Origin: Gilliamella sp. wkB112
GTDB taxonomy: Bacteria; Pseudomonadota; Gammaproteobacteria; Enterobacterales; Orbaceae
Direction: 5' to 3'
Assembly (NCBI RefSeq): GCF_001690685.1
Contig: NZ_LZGL01000013.1
Span: 62,001 to 126,000, forward strand
Length of the DNA stretch: 64,000 nt
The translations under genes were made by a program, and so were the position numbers. Below are positions 29,068 through 37,541 of this stretch, in pieces (position 1 is the stretch's first letter; the number at the start of each line of letters is the position of its first letter). A model generated the notes under the pieces. The model ran no database searches. It had not been told where the DNA came from and worked only from the letters and a program-made list of their open reading frames with translations.

Positions 29068-30207
29068 ATGTTTGAGCCTATGGTTGCAGATGATGAACCA
29101 GCAGCAGTCATTAAAGTTATTGGTGTCGGTGGTGGCGGTGGTAATGCGGTTGAGCATATGATTGCTGAACACATCGAAGGAGTAGAGTTTTTTGCGGCAA
29201 ATACAGATGCACAAGCTTTAAAAAGAATTAAGGTTGGTCAAACTATCCAAATCGGTACTAATGTTACAAAAGGACTTGGTGCTGGTGCTAATCCAGAAGT
29301 GGGTAGGAATTCAGCTGAAGAAGATCGCGAAGTTATTCGTAGCGCGATTGAAGGCGCTGACATGGTGTTTATCGCGGCAGGAATGGGTGGTGGTACAGGT
29401 ACTGGTGCGGCTCCAGTTGTTGCGGAAATAGCTAAAGAATTAGGAATTTTGACTGTAGCGGTAGTAACTAAACCGTTCGGTTTTGAAGGTAAGAAGCGTA
29501 TGGCTTTTGCTGAGCAAGGTATTGCTGAATTAGCCAAGCATGTTGACTCACTTATCACAATCCCAAATGATAAATTATTAAAAGTGTTGGGTCGAGGTGT
29601 TAAATTATTAGATGCTTTTGCAGCAGCCAATGGAGTTTTAAAAGGTGCCGTGCAAGGCATTGCCGAATTAATTACCAAACCAGGGCATATTAATGTGGAC
29701 TTCGCTGATGTAAGAACAGTGATGTCGGAAATGGGATATGCTATGATGGGTTCAGGTCGTGCTAGTGGAGATAATCGAGCAGAAGAAGCAGCTGAAATGG
29801 CAATTTCAAGTCCATTGCTAGAAGATATTGATTTATCAGGTGCTCGTGGAGTCTTAGTTAATGTAACCGCAGGTTTAGATCTTGGTTTAGAAGAGTTCGA
29901 AACTGTAGGTAGTACTGTTCGAGCTTTTGCTTCTGATAATGCAACTGTTGTTGTTGGTACTACTTTTGATCCTGACATGTCAGATGAAATTCGAGTTACA
30001 GTAGTTGCAACAGGTATTGGAATGGAAAAACGCCCTGAGGCTAAAATTACTAAATCTGTTCCTCAAAATTCATTATTTAGTCAAAGTAATCCGATAGGAC
30101 AACAAGAAGAAAAATTGGCTAAAGTAGTGAATGAACAAGTTATATCTCCTCTTGAGGAAAATAAAATTTTAGATATTCCTGCTTTTATCCGTAAACAGGC
30201 GAACTAA
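29068..30207 (+). CDS. ftsZ: Cell division protein FtsZ
   Basis: 379-residue tubulin-like GTPase forming the Z ring. The GTP signature GGGTGTG is at 107-113, with the T7 loop [11 protein letters not shown] near 207. A variable linker follows residue 320, and the conserved C-terminal peptide [13 protein letters not shown] binds FtsA and ZipA. GGAG lies 9 bases before the ATG. Codon choice and length are normal. Confidence 0.98.
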   Translation: MFEPMVADDEPAAVIKVIGVGGGGGNAVEHMIAEHIEGVEFFAANTDAQALKRIKVGQTIQIGTNVTKGLGAGANPEVGRNSAEEDREVIRSAIEGADMVFIAAGMGGGTGTGAAPVVAEIAKELGILTVAVVTKPFGFEGKKRMAFAEQGIAELAKHVDSLITIPNDKLLKVLGRGVKLLDAFAAANGVLKGAVQGIAELITKPGHINVDFADVRTVMSEMGYAMMGSGRASGDNRAEEAAEMAISSPLLEDIDLSGARGVLVNVTAGLDLGLEEFETVGSTVRAFASDNATVVVGTTFDPDMSDEIRVTVVATGIGMEKRPEAKITKSVPQNSLFSQSNPIGQQEEKLAKVVNEQVISPLEENKILDIPAFIRKQAN

Positions 30208-30272
30208 GATTGAACTTATTTGAATTTTTATTGTCATATAACAGTAGAAACAAATAGAAAAGTAGGTGCAAA

Positions 30273-31187
30273 GTGAAACAAAGAACATTGAAAAAGACAA
30301 TACAAGCAACTGGTGTTGGTTTGCATACCGGCAAAAAGGTTACTTTAACGTTGCGTCCTGCACCTGAAAATACAGGTGTTATATATCGTCGTACCGATTT
30401 AGAACCTTGTGTTGATTTCCCTGTCGATGCAAAATCAGTACGTGATACTATGCTTTGTACTTGTTTAGTTAATGAGGATAATGTTCGCATTTCAACTGTT
30501 GAACATATTAATTCTGCATTAGCTGGATTAGGTATTGATAATATTATTATTGAAGTTAATGCACCAGAAATCCCGATTATGGATGGTAGTGCAAGCCCTT
30601 TTGTTTATTTACTACTTGATGCAGGTATTACTGAACAAAATGCATTAAAAAAATTCATTCGAATCAAAGAAACTGTGCGTGTTGAAAACGGTGATAAATG
30701 GGCAGAAGTTAGACCATATAGCGGTTTTAGACTAGATTTCACTATAGATTTCCAACATCCTGCTATTGATAATAGTTCGCAACGTTATCAACTTGATTTT
30801 TCATCAGAATCTTTTATTCGTCAGATCAGCCGAGCAAGAACTTTTGGCTTTATGCGTGACATTGAAGCTTTACAGTCAAAAGGATTATGTTTAGGTGGTA
30901 GTTTAGATTGTGCTATTGTAGTGGATGATTATAAAGTATTGAATGAAGATGGTTTGCGTTTTGAAGATGAATTTGTACGTCATAAAATGCTTGATACTAT
31001 TGGTGATTTATACATGAGTGGCCATAATATGATTGGTGAAGTGGTTTGTTATAAGTCAGGTCATGCACTTAATAATCAGTTATTACAGGCATTATTAGCA
31101 AAACAAGATGCTTGGGAATTTGTAACGTTTACAGAAGAACAAACGGTTCCTGTTGCTTTAAGCACTCAGCAGCTTGTATTAGCGTAA
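30273..31187 (+). CDS. lpxC: UDP-3-O-acyl-N-acetylglucosamine deacetylase
   Basis: 304 residues, the first committed step of lipid A synthesis. Zinc ligands: H78 in [10 protein letters not shown], and His and Asp in the [12 protein letters not shown] motif near 237-241. The start codon is GTG, confirmed by the family N-terminus [21 protein letters not shown]. It closes the dcw cluster as in E. coli and is followed by a strong terminator. Presence of lpxC shows an LPS-bearing outer membrane. Confidence 0.98.
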   Translation: MKQRTLKKTIQATGVGLHTGKKVTLTLRPAPENTGVIYRRTDLEPCVDFPVDAKSVRDTMLCTCLVNEDNVRISTVEHINSALAGLGIDNIIIEVNAPEIPIMDGSASPFVYLLLDAGITEQNALKKFIRIKETVRVENGDKWAEVRPYSGFRLDFTIDFQHPAIDNSSQRYQLDFSSESFIRQISRARTFGFMRDIEALQSKGLCLGGSLDCAIVVDDYKVLNEDGLRFEDEFVRHKMLDTIGDLYMSGHNMIGEVVCYKSGHALNNQLLQALLAKQDAWEFVTFTEEQTVPVALSTQQLVLA

Positions 31188-31215
31188 ATTTTTTTATTAA
31201 AGAAAATTTATTTAT

Positions 31216-31247
31216 AAACGCTTCCATTAACAATGGAAGCGTTTTTT
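31216..31247 (+). terminator. Intrinsic terminator of the dcw cluster
   Basis: AAACGCTTCCATT (31216-31228) and AATGGAAGCGTTT (31232-31244), a perfect 13-bp stem with a 3-base loop, running into a T tract. It lies about 30 bases after lpxC. Confidence 0.93.
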
Positions 31248-31274
31248 TATTTTTATAATCGTAGAGAGTTATAT

Positions 31275-31868
31275 ATGAATAAAAGTCATTTTTTTGCTCA
31301 TTTATCACGCCTGAAGTTAATTAACCGTTGGCCTTTAATGCGTAATGTTATAATTGAGAATGTATCAGAACATAGCTTACAAGTGGCTTTTGTAGCACAT
31401 GCTTTAGCAATTATAAAAAATAAACGTTTTAATGGTAAAGTTAATCCTGAACGGATAGCTCTATTGGCAATGTACCATGATGCATCAGAAGTATTGACTG
31501 GCGATTTACCGACACCAACTAAATATTATAATCCACAAATAACTTCTGAATATAAAAAGATAGAAAAGATCGCTCAAAATAAGCTTATTAATATGTTACC
31601 TAAAGAATTACAAGATGACTTTAGAACATTAATTGATGATGATTTTTATACTGAAGATGAAAAAAATATTGTTAAACAAGCTGATGCATTATGTGCTTAC
31701 CTAAAAACTATTGAAGAATTAAGTGCTGGTAACAAAGAATTCAAATTAGCAGAACAACGTTTAAAAAAAACATTATCAGAGAGAGCTAGTTCCGAAATGG
31801 ATTATTTTTTAGATGTATTTGTACCTAGTTTTAGTTTGTCATTAGATGAGATAACAATGGAAAAATAA
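31275..31868 (+). CDS. yfbR: 5'-deoxynucleotidase YfbR
   Basis: 197-residue HD-domain phosphohydrolase that removes phosphate from deoxynucleoside 5'-monophosphates. The metal-binding motifs are [12 protein letters not shown] (His) and [12 protein letters not shown] (HD), with a distal [10 protein letters not shown] Asp. I placed the start at 31275 by the family N-terminus ([21 protein letters not shown]) and the GAGAG ribosome site; a longer frame from 31233 would begin inside the terminator hairpin region. Single-gene unit. Confidence 0.95.
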   Translation: MNKSHFFAHLSRLKLINRWPLMRNVIIENVSEHSLQVAFVAHALAIIKNKRFNGKVNPERIALLAMYHDASEVLTGDLPTPTKYYNPQITSEYKKIEKIAQNKLINMLPKELQDDFRTLIDDDFYTEDEKNIVKQADALCAYLKTIEELSAGNKEFKLAEQRLKKTLSERASSEMDYFLDVFVPSFSLSLDEITMEK

Positions 31869-32000
31869 TATTTAACTACTATGATTTTTATTTAGTTCTA
31901 ATATATGTTGAGTTATTCTTGATAAGAAAATACTTTTTAGCTAAAAAAGCATGTATGTATATAAATTAACAATGTGTAAAATTTATAATAATATGAATAG

Positions 32001-32035
32001 AAACTAAGGCGGTAATATTTACCGCCTTAGTTTTA
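32001..32035. terminator. Bidirectional terminator between yfbR and the DUF799-like gene
   Basis: AAACTAAGGCGGT (32001-32013) and ACCGCCTTAGTTT (32021-32033), 13 bp with a 7-base loop, followed by TTATTA. The A-rich left flank lets it act on the minus strand too, for the convergent gene at 32077. Confidence 0.85.
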
Positions 32036-32076
32036 TTATTTATCAGTTATCTATTATATTTCAAATAAATATCGAT

Positions 32077-32679
32077 TTAATTAGAACTACTTTTTTGGGC
32101 ATAAGGACCATATAGAATACCATTAGATTTTAATGGATTAGGAGTAAATAGTCTTGTTGCTGATAAAGCTGAAATTGCAACACTACGATCCCTAATGGAA
32201 TCACTAATTTGAGTAATAGCAGCAGAAATTAACATTGAAAACAAATTGCCACTTGTTTGTTGGGTTTCGAGGCTAGAAGCAGTGGCGGTGCCAGTCCAAA
32301 GTAGTTTAACTGTACGAGCATCAACTAATTTAGCTTCTAATGTTACTCGGGTATCACTTTGAACTAATTGATAATTAGTACCATAATCTTTGATATTTAT
32401 ATACAAGACTGCATCAGTATTAAAGGTTTCTCTTAATTTAGCTAAATTTACAGAATGAATATCATTAGCCACTGTTAAGCCATTTTGTTTAAAAACTTCA
32501 TTGGCTAGATTAACAGGGAAAACATAATATCCAGCTTCAGCCAAAGGGAATGTTAGTTGTGATAAAACACCGAAGCTTGCATTGGCTTCGTTTGAGTGAT
32601 TGATTGGAAGCAAAACTAGAATAGAAGAGGGTTTACTTTCTTTAAATGCAGTATAATCATAGAGTTTGGCTATATTTTA
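32077..32679 (-). pseudogene. DUF799/GNA1162-type lipoprotein gene lacking its signal peptide
   Basis: Homology to the DUF799 family is clear in TFPLAEAGYYVFPVNLANEVF and in FKQNGLTVANDIHSVNLAKL. It extends upstream of the first possible start (TTG at 32613) through YDYTAFK and SSILVLLPINHS up to about 32661. An in-frame stop follows at 32677-32679. There is no ATG or GTG in the extension and no lipobox or hydrophobic leader in any frame nearby, although family members are lipoproteins with a Cys just before YDYT. The gene therefore seems N-terminally truncated and probably non-functional. The usual partner lipoproteins (CsgG-like, DUF4810) are absent. Confidence 0.65.
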
Positions 32680-32697
32680 CAAGGTAATTAGAATATT

Positions 32698-32916
32698 ATG
32701 GATTTTCCTAATTGGTATGGTTTTCAAAAGATTAGTTTCGAACAACATGATTTTTATGCGAGACGACATAAACTTAAATTTATACTTTCTTTACAGCAGC
32801 ATAATTTTTTACTGAACTGGCTAGAAAATAGCCCCTTTGATTCAACGTCGAAATGTTTTATTAGTAGGCCTGTGACCGACGATAATCGAGATATATGTAT
32901 CAATAACTATATTTAA
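32698..32916 (+). CDS. Hypothetical 72-residue protein, doubtful
   Basis: An open frame of 72 codons beginning ATGGATTTT, with a fairly protein-like composition (Trp, Phe, His rich; HDFYARRHKLKFILSLQQHNF). No ribosome site at a proper distance and no recognised family. It may be a fragment of a longer gene or chance. It is divergent from the truncated DUF799-like gene. Confidence 0.25.
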   Translation: MDFPNWYGFQKISFEQHDFYARRHKLKFILSLQQHNFLLNWLENSPFDSTSKCFISRPVTDDNRDICINNYI

Positions 32917-33096
32917 AAACCGAGTTATTCTTAAAGGCGTAAAGTTTCCTTATAAAAAATGGAGGCTAAGACTGTAAACCTCTTATAACTGATGTCAAAT
33001 TTATACTTTAACTAAAATTATATCTTCAAGTGGAATGAATATATTACAAAATTAATACATTCCAATTCAAATTTTATAAATCGTTAAGAAATATAT

Positions 33097-33222
33097 TTCA
33101 CAATGTTACCTTTAATCTTTACAAATTATTTAAACTAATTCACAATGCTATCCTTAAGCTTTACAAATTATTTAAACTAATTCACAATGCTATCCTTAAG
33201 CTTTACAAATTATTTAACCTAT
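33097..33222 (+). repeat. Three 42-bp tandem repeats
   Basis: Copies at 33097-33138 (diverged), 33139-33180 and 33181-33222. The last two agree over their first 36 bases or more. Each unit contains TTCACAATG, CCTTAAGCTTTACAAATT and an A/T end. Forty-two bases is four helical turns, so equivalent faces align. They are adjacent without unique spacers, so this is not a CRISPR array. Confidence 0.85.
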
Positions 33223-33276
33223 ACTCATTAACATTGAAATTGTTTTAGTGAATGTGGTGTTGATAAGTTTATTCTT

Positions 33277-33400
33277 TTAGCTGGGCAGCATCCGACTATG
33301 ACGCAGGGCCGCGGAATGCCTTTAAAACCAACCTACAGGCAATACTGTTCTAAAAAACAGCAACTTCAATGATGGAAGTATATATATCTACTTGAAGTAG
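33277..33400 (+). ncRNA. Candidate structured leader RNA of agaBCDF
   Basis: A GC-rich island (33281-33320) in AT-rich surroundings, with several possible helices. GGCA 33284-33287 can pair TGCC 33317-33320, and TCCG 33291-33294 with CGGA 33312-33315. Alternatively TGCCT 33317-33321 pairs AGGCA 33337-33341. CTGTT 33345-33349 pairs AACAG 33356-33360. ACTTCAA 33363-33369 can pair TTGAAGT 33392-33398, or ACTTC with GAAGT 33375-33379. It matches no riboswitch class I know. Pairings are seen by eye only; the function is inferred. Confidence 0.4.
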
Positions 33401-33418
33401 CTAAAGAGGAGATTACAT

Positions 33419-33910
33419 ATGGCAGATCCCAATATTCTTTTACTGCGAATTGATAACCGTCTGGTTCATGGGCAAGTTGCGATGGCTTGGACAAGTGCAT
33501 TGGGTGCTAATTTATTAGTTGTTGCAGATAATGTCGCAGCAGAAGATAAATTACAACAAGAACTCATGTCAATGACTGCTGAATCTGTTGGGGTAGGAAT
33601 TCGTTTTTTTACCTTACAAAAAACTATCGACATTATTGCCAAAGCTTCACCGTCGCAAAAAATCTTTATTGTGTGTAAAACGCCAAAAGATGCCAGAACC
33701 TTAGTCGAAGGTGGTGTACCGATTCACAGTATTAACGTTGGTAATATGCATTTTTCAGAAGGTAAAAAAGCATTAACTAAAAAAGTTTATGTTGATGATA
33801 AAGATGTCACCGACTTTAAAGCCATTATGATAAAAGTAAATGATATATTTGTACAAGATACTCCGGGCGATAGAAAAGATAGCCTTGAGAGTTTATTAAA
33901 AAATCAGTAA
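33419..33910 (+). CDS. agaB: PTS galactosamine-type EIIB (mannose family)
   Basis: 163 residues of the mannose-class IIB family. The phosphorylated histidine is H17 in RIDNRLVHGQVAMAW. Similarity to AgaB is strong along the length, including GIRFFTLQKTI, INVGNMHFSEGKK and a VYVDDKD followed by a C-terminal FVQDTPGD. AgaB phosphorylates incoming galactosamine; closely related AgaV serves N-acetylgalactosamine, so the substrate call is moderately sure. First gene of the B-C-D-A operon, behind an unusual leader and tandem repeats. Confidence 0.88.
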   Translation: MADPNILLLRIDNRLVHGQVAMAWTSALGANLLVVADNVAAEDKLQQELMSMTAESVGVGIRFFTLQKTIDIIAKASPSQKIFIVCKTPKDARTLVEGGVPIHSINVGNMHFSEGKKALTKKVYVDDKDVTDFKAIMIKVNDIFVQDTPGDRKDSLESLLKNQ

Positions 33911-33925
33911 CAGCGAGGTTGTTAT

Positions 33926-34708
33926 ATGAATGATATCACGTTGATACAAGGCATAATGTTATCGATTATGGCTTTGGTAGTCGGTATCGATTTTTGGTTA
34001 GAGACCCTCTATATTTTTAGACCACTTATCGTTTGTACCTTGACCGGTATTATTTTAGGTGATGTGCAAACAGGTTTAATTACTGGCGCATTGACCGAAT
34101 TAGCATTTACTGGGCTTACTCCAATTGGTGGTACCCAGCCACCTAATCCGGTTATGGCAGGGATTATGACTACTGTAATCGCCCACTCAACAGGTGTTGA
34201 TGCCAAAACTGCTATTGGTCTTGGTTTACCATTTAGTTTTTTGATGCAATATATTATTCTTTTTTACTACTCTATGTTCTCGTTCTTTATGCAAAAAGCT
34301 GACCGCTATGCAGAAGAAACCAATATAGGTGGACTTACTAGGTTGTGCTGTTTATTAACTGGTATCGTTGCTGTTACTTATGGACTGGTGACCTTCTTAT
34401 GTGCTTATTTAGCTCAAGGTTTGATGCAAACTCTTGTATCATCAATGCCAGAATGGTTAACTCATGGTTTTGAAGTTGCCGGTGGAGTATTGCCAGCAGT
34501 TGGTTTTGGTCTATTGTTAAAAGTAATGTTAAAAGTACAATTTGTGCCTTTTTTTATTGTGGGATTCTTATTCGTAACCTTTATTCCAATGCAAAACTTG
34601 TTACCAGTTGCTTTAATTGGGGCTGCATTTGCAATCTACGAGTATTTCAACTCTCAACGAAAAGCAACATCGACACCTGCTCTGGAGGATACTCAAGATG
34701 GAATCTAA
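33926..34708 (+). CDS. agaC: PTS galactosamine-type EIIC (mannose family)
   Basis: 260-residue membrane component forming the sugar channel with EIID. Highly conserved runs with AgaC include RPLIVCTLTGIILGDVQTGL, TELAFTGLTPIGGTQPPNP and WLTHGFEVAGGVLPAVGFGL. About seven to nine helices. It is 15 bases after agaB, and its end overlaps agaD by 11 bases. Confidence 0.9.
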   Translation: MNDITLIQGIMLSIMALVVGIDFWLETLYIFRPLIVCTLTGIILGDVQTGLITGALTELAFTGLTPIGGTQPPNPVMAGIMTTVIAHSTGVDAKTAIGLGLPFSFLMQYIILFYYSMFSFFMQKADRYAEETNIGGLTRLCCLLTGIVAVTYGLVTFLCAYLAQGLMQTLVSSMPEWLTHGFEVAGGVLPAVGFGLLLKVMLKVQFVPFFIVGFLFVTFIPMQNLLPVALIGAAFAIYEYFNSQRKATSTPALEDTQDGI

Positions 34709-35501
34709 TGATGATAAAAAACTTACTAAAGGTGATATTACAAAGTTAGGGTTCAGAGCCAACATACTACAAGCTGGCTTCAACTATGAACGTATGCAGG
34801 CAATCGGTTTTGCTTTAGCACAAGCATCTTTGTTAAAAAAGATTTATGGTAAGGATAAACCCGCGTTATCGGCAGCGTTAAAAGATAATCTGGAATTTAT
34901 GAATACCAATACTAACACAGTTGGTTTCTTAATGGGATTATTGATTTCACTGGAAGAGAGAAAAGAGAATCGAGATCTGATTAAAGGGCTTAAAGTTGCG
35001 TTATTTGGCCCACTTGCAGGGATTGGCGATGCGATATTCTGGTTTACATTACTGCCGATTGTTGCCGGTGTGTGCGCCTCATTGGCTAGTCAAGGTAGTT
35101 TATTAGGACCTATTTTATTTTTTCTTATCTATTTAGGTATTTTCTTTCTACGTATTGTCTGGACCCATTTAGGTTATAACTTAGGGGTTAAAGCCATTGA
35201 TAAAATACGCAGTAGTTCGGGGGTCATCTCTCGTTCAGCGACTATTTTAGGTATTACAGTAGTGGGTGGATTGATCGCTTCCTATGTTCATTTGGATGTG
35301 ATTGCTCAAGTTGCAATTACTGAAGGACACACTATGTCCTTTCAGGAAGCATTTTTTGATAAAATCTTCCCTAATTTATTACCATTAACATATACTTTAG
35401 TGATGTTCTACTTTTTACGTATGCGTAAAGTGAATCCGGTTACGCTTATTTTAGCAACCTTTGGTTTAACCATCTTTTTATCCTGGTTAGGTATTTTATA
35501 G
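34698..35501 (+). CDS. agaD: PTS galactosamine-type EIID (mannose family)
   Basis: 267-residue mannose-family IID. AgaD-like blocks are present: LGFRANILQAGFNYERMQA, NLEFMNTNTNTVGFLMGLLI, GLKVALFGPLAGIGDAIFW and AIDKIRSSSGVISRSATILG. I chose the ATG at 34698, with GGAGGA 8 bases before it, rather than a longer frame from 34617 that lies inside agaC. The C-terminal part holds the membrane helix. Confidence 0.9.
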   Translation: MESNDDKKLTKGDITKLGFRANILQAGFNYERMQAIGFALAQASLLKKIYGKDKPALSAALKDNLEFMNTNTNTVGFLMGLLISLEERKENRDLIKGLKVALFGPLAGIGDAIFWFTLLPIVAGVCASLASQGSLLGPILFFLIYLGIFFLRIVWTHLGYNLGVKAIDKIRSSSGVISRSATILGITVVGGLIASYVHLDVIAQVAITEGHTMSFQEAFFDKIFPNLLPLTYTLVMFYFLRMRKVNPVTLILATFGLTIFLSWLGIL

Positions 35502-35555
35502 TTGTCAGTGACGCCCGCCATATTAGTGGCGGGATAGTCAGCAAAGGAGTGAAAT

Positions 35556-35993
35556 ATGATTAGTATTATTTTGACGGGGCATGGTCAATTTGCTTTCGGT
35601 TTATACAGTGCCGCCGAGCTGATTGTTGGTCCACAGGAAAATTTCAAAACTGTCGATTTTACTCAAGAAATGAGCACTGATGAGCTTAGTGAACAATTAC
35701 AGCATGCGATTAATCAATTACCAAAAGAGAGTGAGATCTTATTCCTAACCGACTTATTAGGTGGTTCACCATTTCGTTCTAGTGTTGAATTAGCTATGCA
35801 GCGAAAAGGGTGCGAGGTAATTGTCGGTACAAATTTACAAATGTTGACGCAAGTTCTGATGGAAAAAGATGAGTATAAAACGATAACAGAACTTGCTACT
35901 GTCGCTTTGGGATGGGGAAAACAAGGCATTTTAAGTTTTAAACATAAAAAAAATGCCGATACTCAACGACAAGAAGGGGGTGAAGGGATATAA
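35556..35993 (+). CDS. agaF: PTS EIIA (mannose family, AgaF-like)
   Basis: 145 residues of the EIIA-Man fold. The phosphorylated histidine is H9 in ILTGHGQFAFGL, and FLTDLLGGSPFRSS is the second conserved block. It carries phosphate from HPr to AgaB and completes a self-sufficient PTS in the order B-C-D-A. E. coli K-12 lacks agaF beside agaBCD, so this is the more complete version. AAAGGAG precedes the ATG. No aga deaminase, deacetylase or aldolase genes follow. Confidence 0.87.
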   Translation: MISIILTGHGQFAFGLYSAAELIVGPQENFKTVDFTQEMSTDELSEQLQHAINQLPKESEILFLTDLLGGSPFRSSVELAMQRKGCEVIVGTNLQMLTQVLMEKDEYKTITELATVALGWGKQGILSFKHKKNADTQRQEGGEGI

Positions 35994-36113
35994 AAAAGAA
36001 TAATAAAGTTTCATTATTTTTACAACAACAACCCCCAATTTGTCGTTTCTTTATTCCAATTAATTATTGGACTTTACTTTGTTTAATTTATGCGAATTTA
36101 TCGATCAAATTAC

Positions 36114-36255
36114 CTAATTTTTAACTACTAATAATTTCATATTTAACTCTTTGATAGCTTGTTCTGGTGTCTATTTTGAATGAGTAAAGAAGTTATTAAT
36201 AGTTCTAAAAGCCGGTACGTTAACCCCATTAAATGCGCCATACTTGGACGTAAAA
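36114..36255 (-). pseudogene. Relic of an unidentified gene
   Basis: On the minus strand a frame reads FTSKYGAFNGVNVPAFRTIN, then NFFTHSK, a TAG stop, TPEQAIKELNMKLLVVKN and a final stop. The text is protein-like, and the in-frame TAG plus further stops upstream show decay. Neighbouring frames upstream look similarly fragmentary. I do not recognise the family. Confidence 0.4.
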
Positions 36256-36425
36256 GGTTAAATGAATGCGCTGTTTTAAACGCTCAATATGATTTTATGG
36301 CACAGACATCAAATTAGTCAACGTTTCATTAATAAAAGCTGGAATTGAACCCTTAATTTGATTAAATTTAAGCTGAAACTTTGGATCAATTAATTAATTT
36401 ATTAATCACTTTTGTGTCTCTATAA

Positions 36426-36584
36426 CATGATCATCACCAGTTTCATTATCGTAAAGCTGTCGATATTATAGATAAAATATTGTTGTGTTCCAGTTACATT
36501 ATTGCAGGCCATGATCATGGTAGTTATATCATTAATAATGATATGTTATATCCTGATTTAGCTGTATTTTTTGAAACAGATTAA
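36426..36584 (+). pseudogene. Relic of an unidentified gene, possible hydrolase C-terminus
   Basis: A 52-codon open stretch with no start codon at its head. It begins HDHHQFHYRKAVDIIDKI and ends AGHDHGSYIINNDMLYPDLA plus VFFETD and a stop. A stop codon directly precedes it. The HDHG and YPDLAVFFE pattern looks like a real C-terminus, but I cannot name the family. Confidence 0.35.
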
Positions 36585-36653
36585 GATTTGACTATAGAAT
36601 ATTGCTTAAAAGTTGTTTTTTAAAAGTTATAGTTACTTCATATTTATTGAAAT

Positions 36654-36690
36654 AAAACTAGTCAATATCAAATAATGACTAGTTTATTTT
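36654..36690. terminator. Hairpin, possible terminator of the lipoprotein gene
   Basis: AAACTAGTCA (36655-36664) and TGACTAGTTT (36676-36685) with an 11-base loop. T-rich sequence follows on the plus strand; A-rich sequence on the left gives T on the minus strand. It lies about 80 bases beyond the end of the lipoprotein gene at 36767. Confidence 0.5.
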
Positions 36691-36766
36691 CTTAAATAAT
36701 ATACTGAAACATATAGCTGACCTGAAAGATCTTTACAATATGTGGCTATACCTTTTTAACCATTTC

Positions 36767-37351
36767 TTATCGCAATAAACAAGCTTGAATTTTATCAACT
36801 TCTTTGTTTAGTGTATCAATAACTAAGTCTGGATGAGCACTTTGAAGGGTTTTTACGTTTTCAAAACCATCATTGACCACTGATCCGGTATATTGCTGCG
36901 CTTGTTTGATATTACTAAATAAATAACGAATATCATTTTGATTACGCGTTGCTGTTAAAGTATAACTAATAAAATATTTCGAATAATTTTGATAGTCCGT
37001 TACCGCATTAGCAACTACATTATTACCTTCTACTAATTTAATTGTTTCACCACCATTCACGGTAATCGCTTGTTGGCTAGGCATACTATAGTAGGACCAC
37101 CAACGTGACCCAAAATAATTTTCGCTAGTAAGTACGACCGGGCTGTTGTCAAGTTCTTGGGCAATACAAAGTGATAACGAAGAGTGTAGAGTAGTGATTG
37201 CACGAGAAATACTATATTTATTTATAATATCAGTACCTGATGAATTTTGAGTTATTTCAATATTTTTCATCTGGTAAATTGATGCCATTTTTTGAGATAC
37301 ACAACCAGTTAGTACTGTAAATGCTAAAGCAAGCCCAATAAACTTTCTCAT
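36767..37351 (-). CDS. Putative lipoprotein of unknown function
   Basis: 194 residues. The N-terminus MRKFIGLALAFTVLTGCVSQ is a lipoprotein signal with lipobox LTGC, lipidated at C17; V at +3 gives no inner-membrane retention signal, so outer-membrane anchoring is likely. The mature part has two further cysteines (LCIAQE and ACLLR) that could pair. No family recognised. AAAAAGGATGTGGT precedes the ATG. It lies alone between relics and the WaaY-like kinase gene, on the same strand as the latter but 190 bases away. Confidence 0.72.
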   Translation of the reverse strand: MRKFIGLALAFTVLTGCVSQKMASIYQMKNIEITQNSSGTDIINKYSISRAITTLHSSLSLCIAQELDNSPVVLTSENYFGSRWWSYYSMPSQQAITVNGGETIKLVEGNNVVANAVTDYQNYSKYFISYTLTATRNQNDIRYLFSNIKQAQQYTGSVVNDGFENVKTLQSAHPDLVIDTLNKEVDKIQACLLR

Positions 37352-37541
37352 ACCACATCCTTTTTAGGTTTATATAATTAATTCTATCTGTTTACTAAAT
37401 GATTTGCTAGTATTTGGAAGGGATAACTGAAAATTTAATTAGCTTAGAAAAGTTATTATACCTTAAATAAGGTATGGGGTTACTATTATTAATTAACGGG
37501 ATTATTAGGATGAGGAATTAATTCCTCATCTTTTTAGAATT

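Larger units (their letters stand above)
32917..33418 (+). other. Non-coding control region of the agaBCDF operon
   Basis: 502 bases without a gene. In order it holds an inverted repeat TGGAATG / CATTCCA (33031-33064), three 42-bp tandem repeats (33097-33222) and a GC-rich potentially structured leader (about 33277-33400). The ribosome site AGAGGAG lies at 33405-33411, 7 bases before agaB. Confidence 0.6.
35994..36766. other. Gene-poor stretch with decayed coding remnants
   Basis: 773 bases without an intact gene. Two protein-like relics are listed separately (minus strand 36114-36255; plus strand 36426-36584). The remainder is AT-rich and featureless apart from a hairpin at 36654-36685. Confidence 0.6.

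Noticed and set aside
29238-29978. 246-codon open frame antisense to ftsZ
   Set aside because: It lies fully inside ftsZ on the other strand, is low in complexity (Ser/Thr/Pro/Ala), and has no ribosome site. A codon-bias shadow.
33097-33222. CRISPR-like array
   Set aside because: The repeats are directly joined with no unique spacers, and no cas genes occur in the window.
33277-33400. Known riboswitch classes (c-di-GMP-I, TPP, glycine, guanidine and others) for the aga leader
   Set aside because: GACGCA resembles part of the c-di-GMP-I core, but the companion GGTAGCGGGGTTACC-like half is missing. No other class signature fits, so only an unassigned leader is reported.
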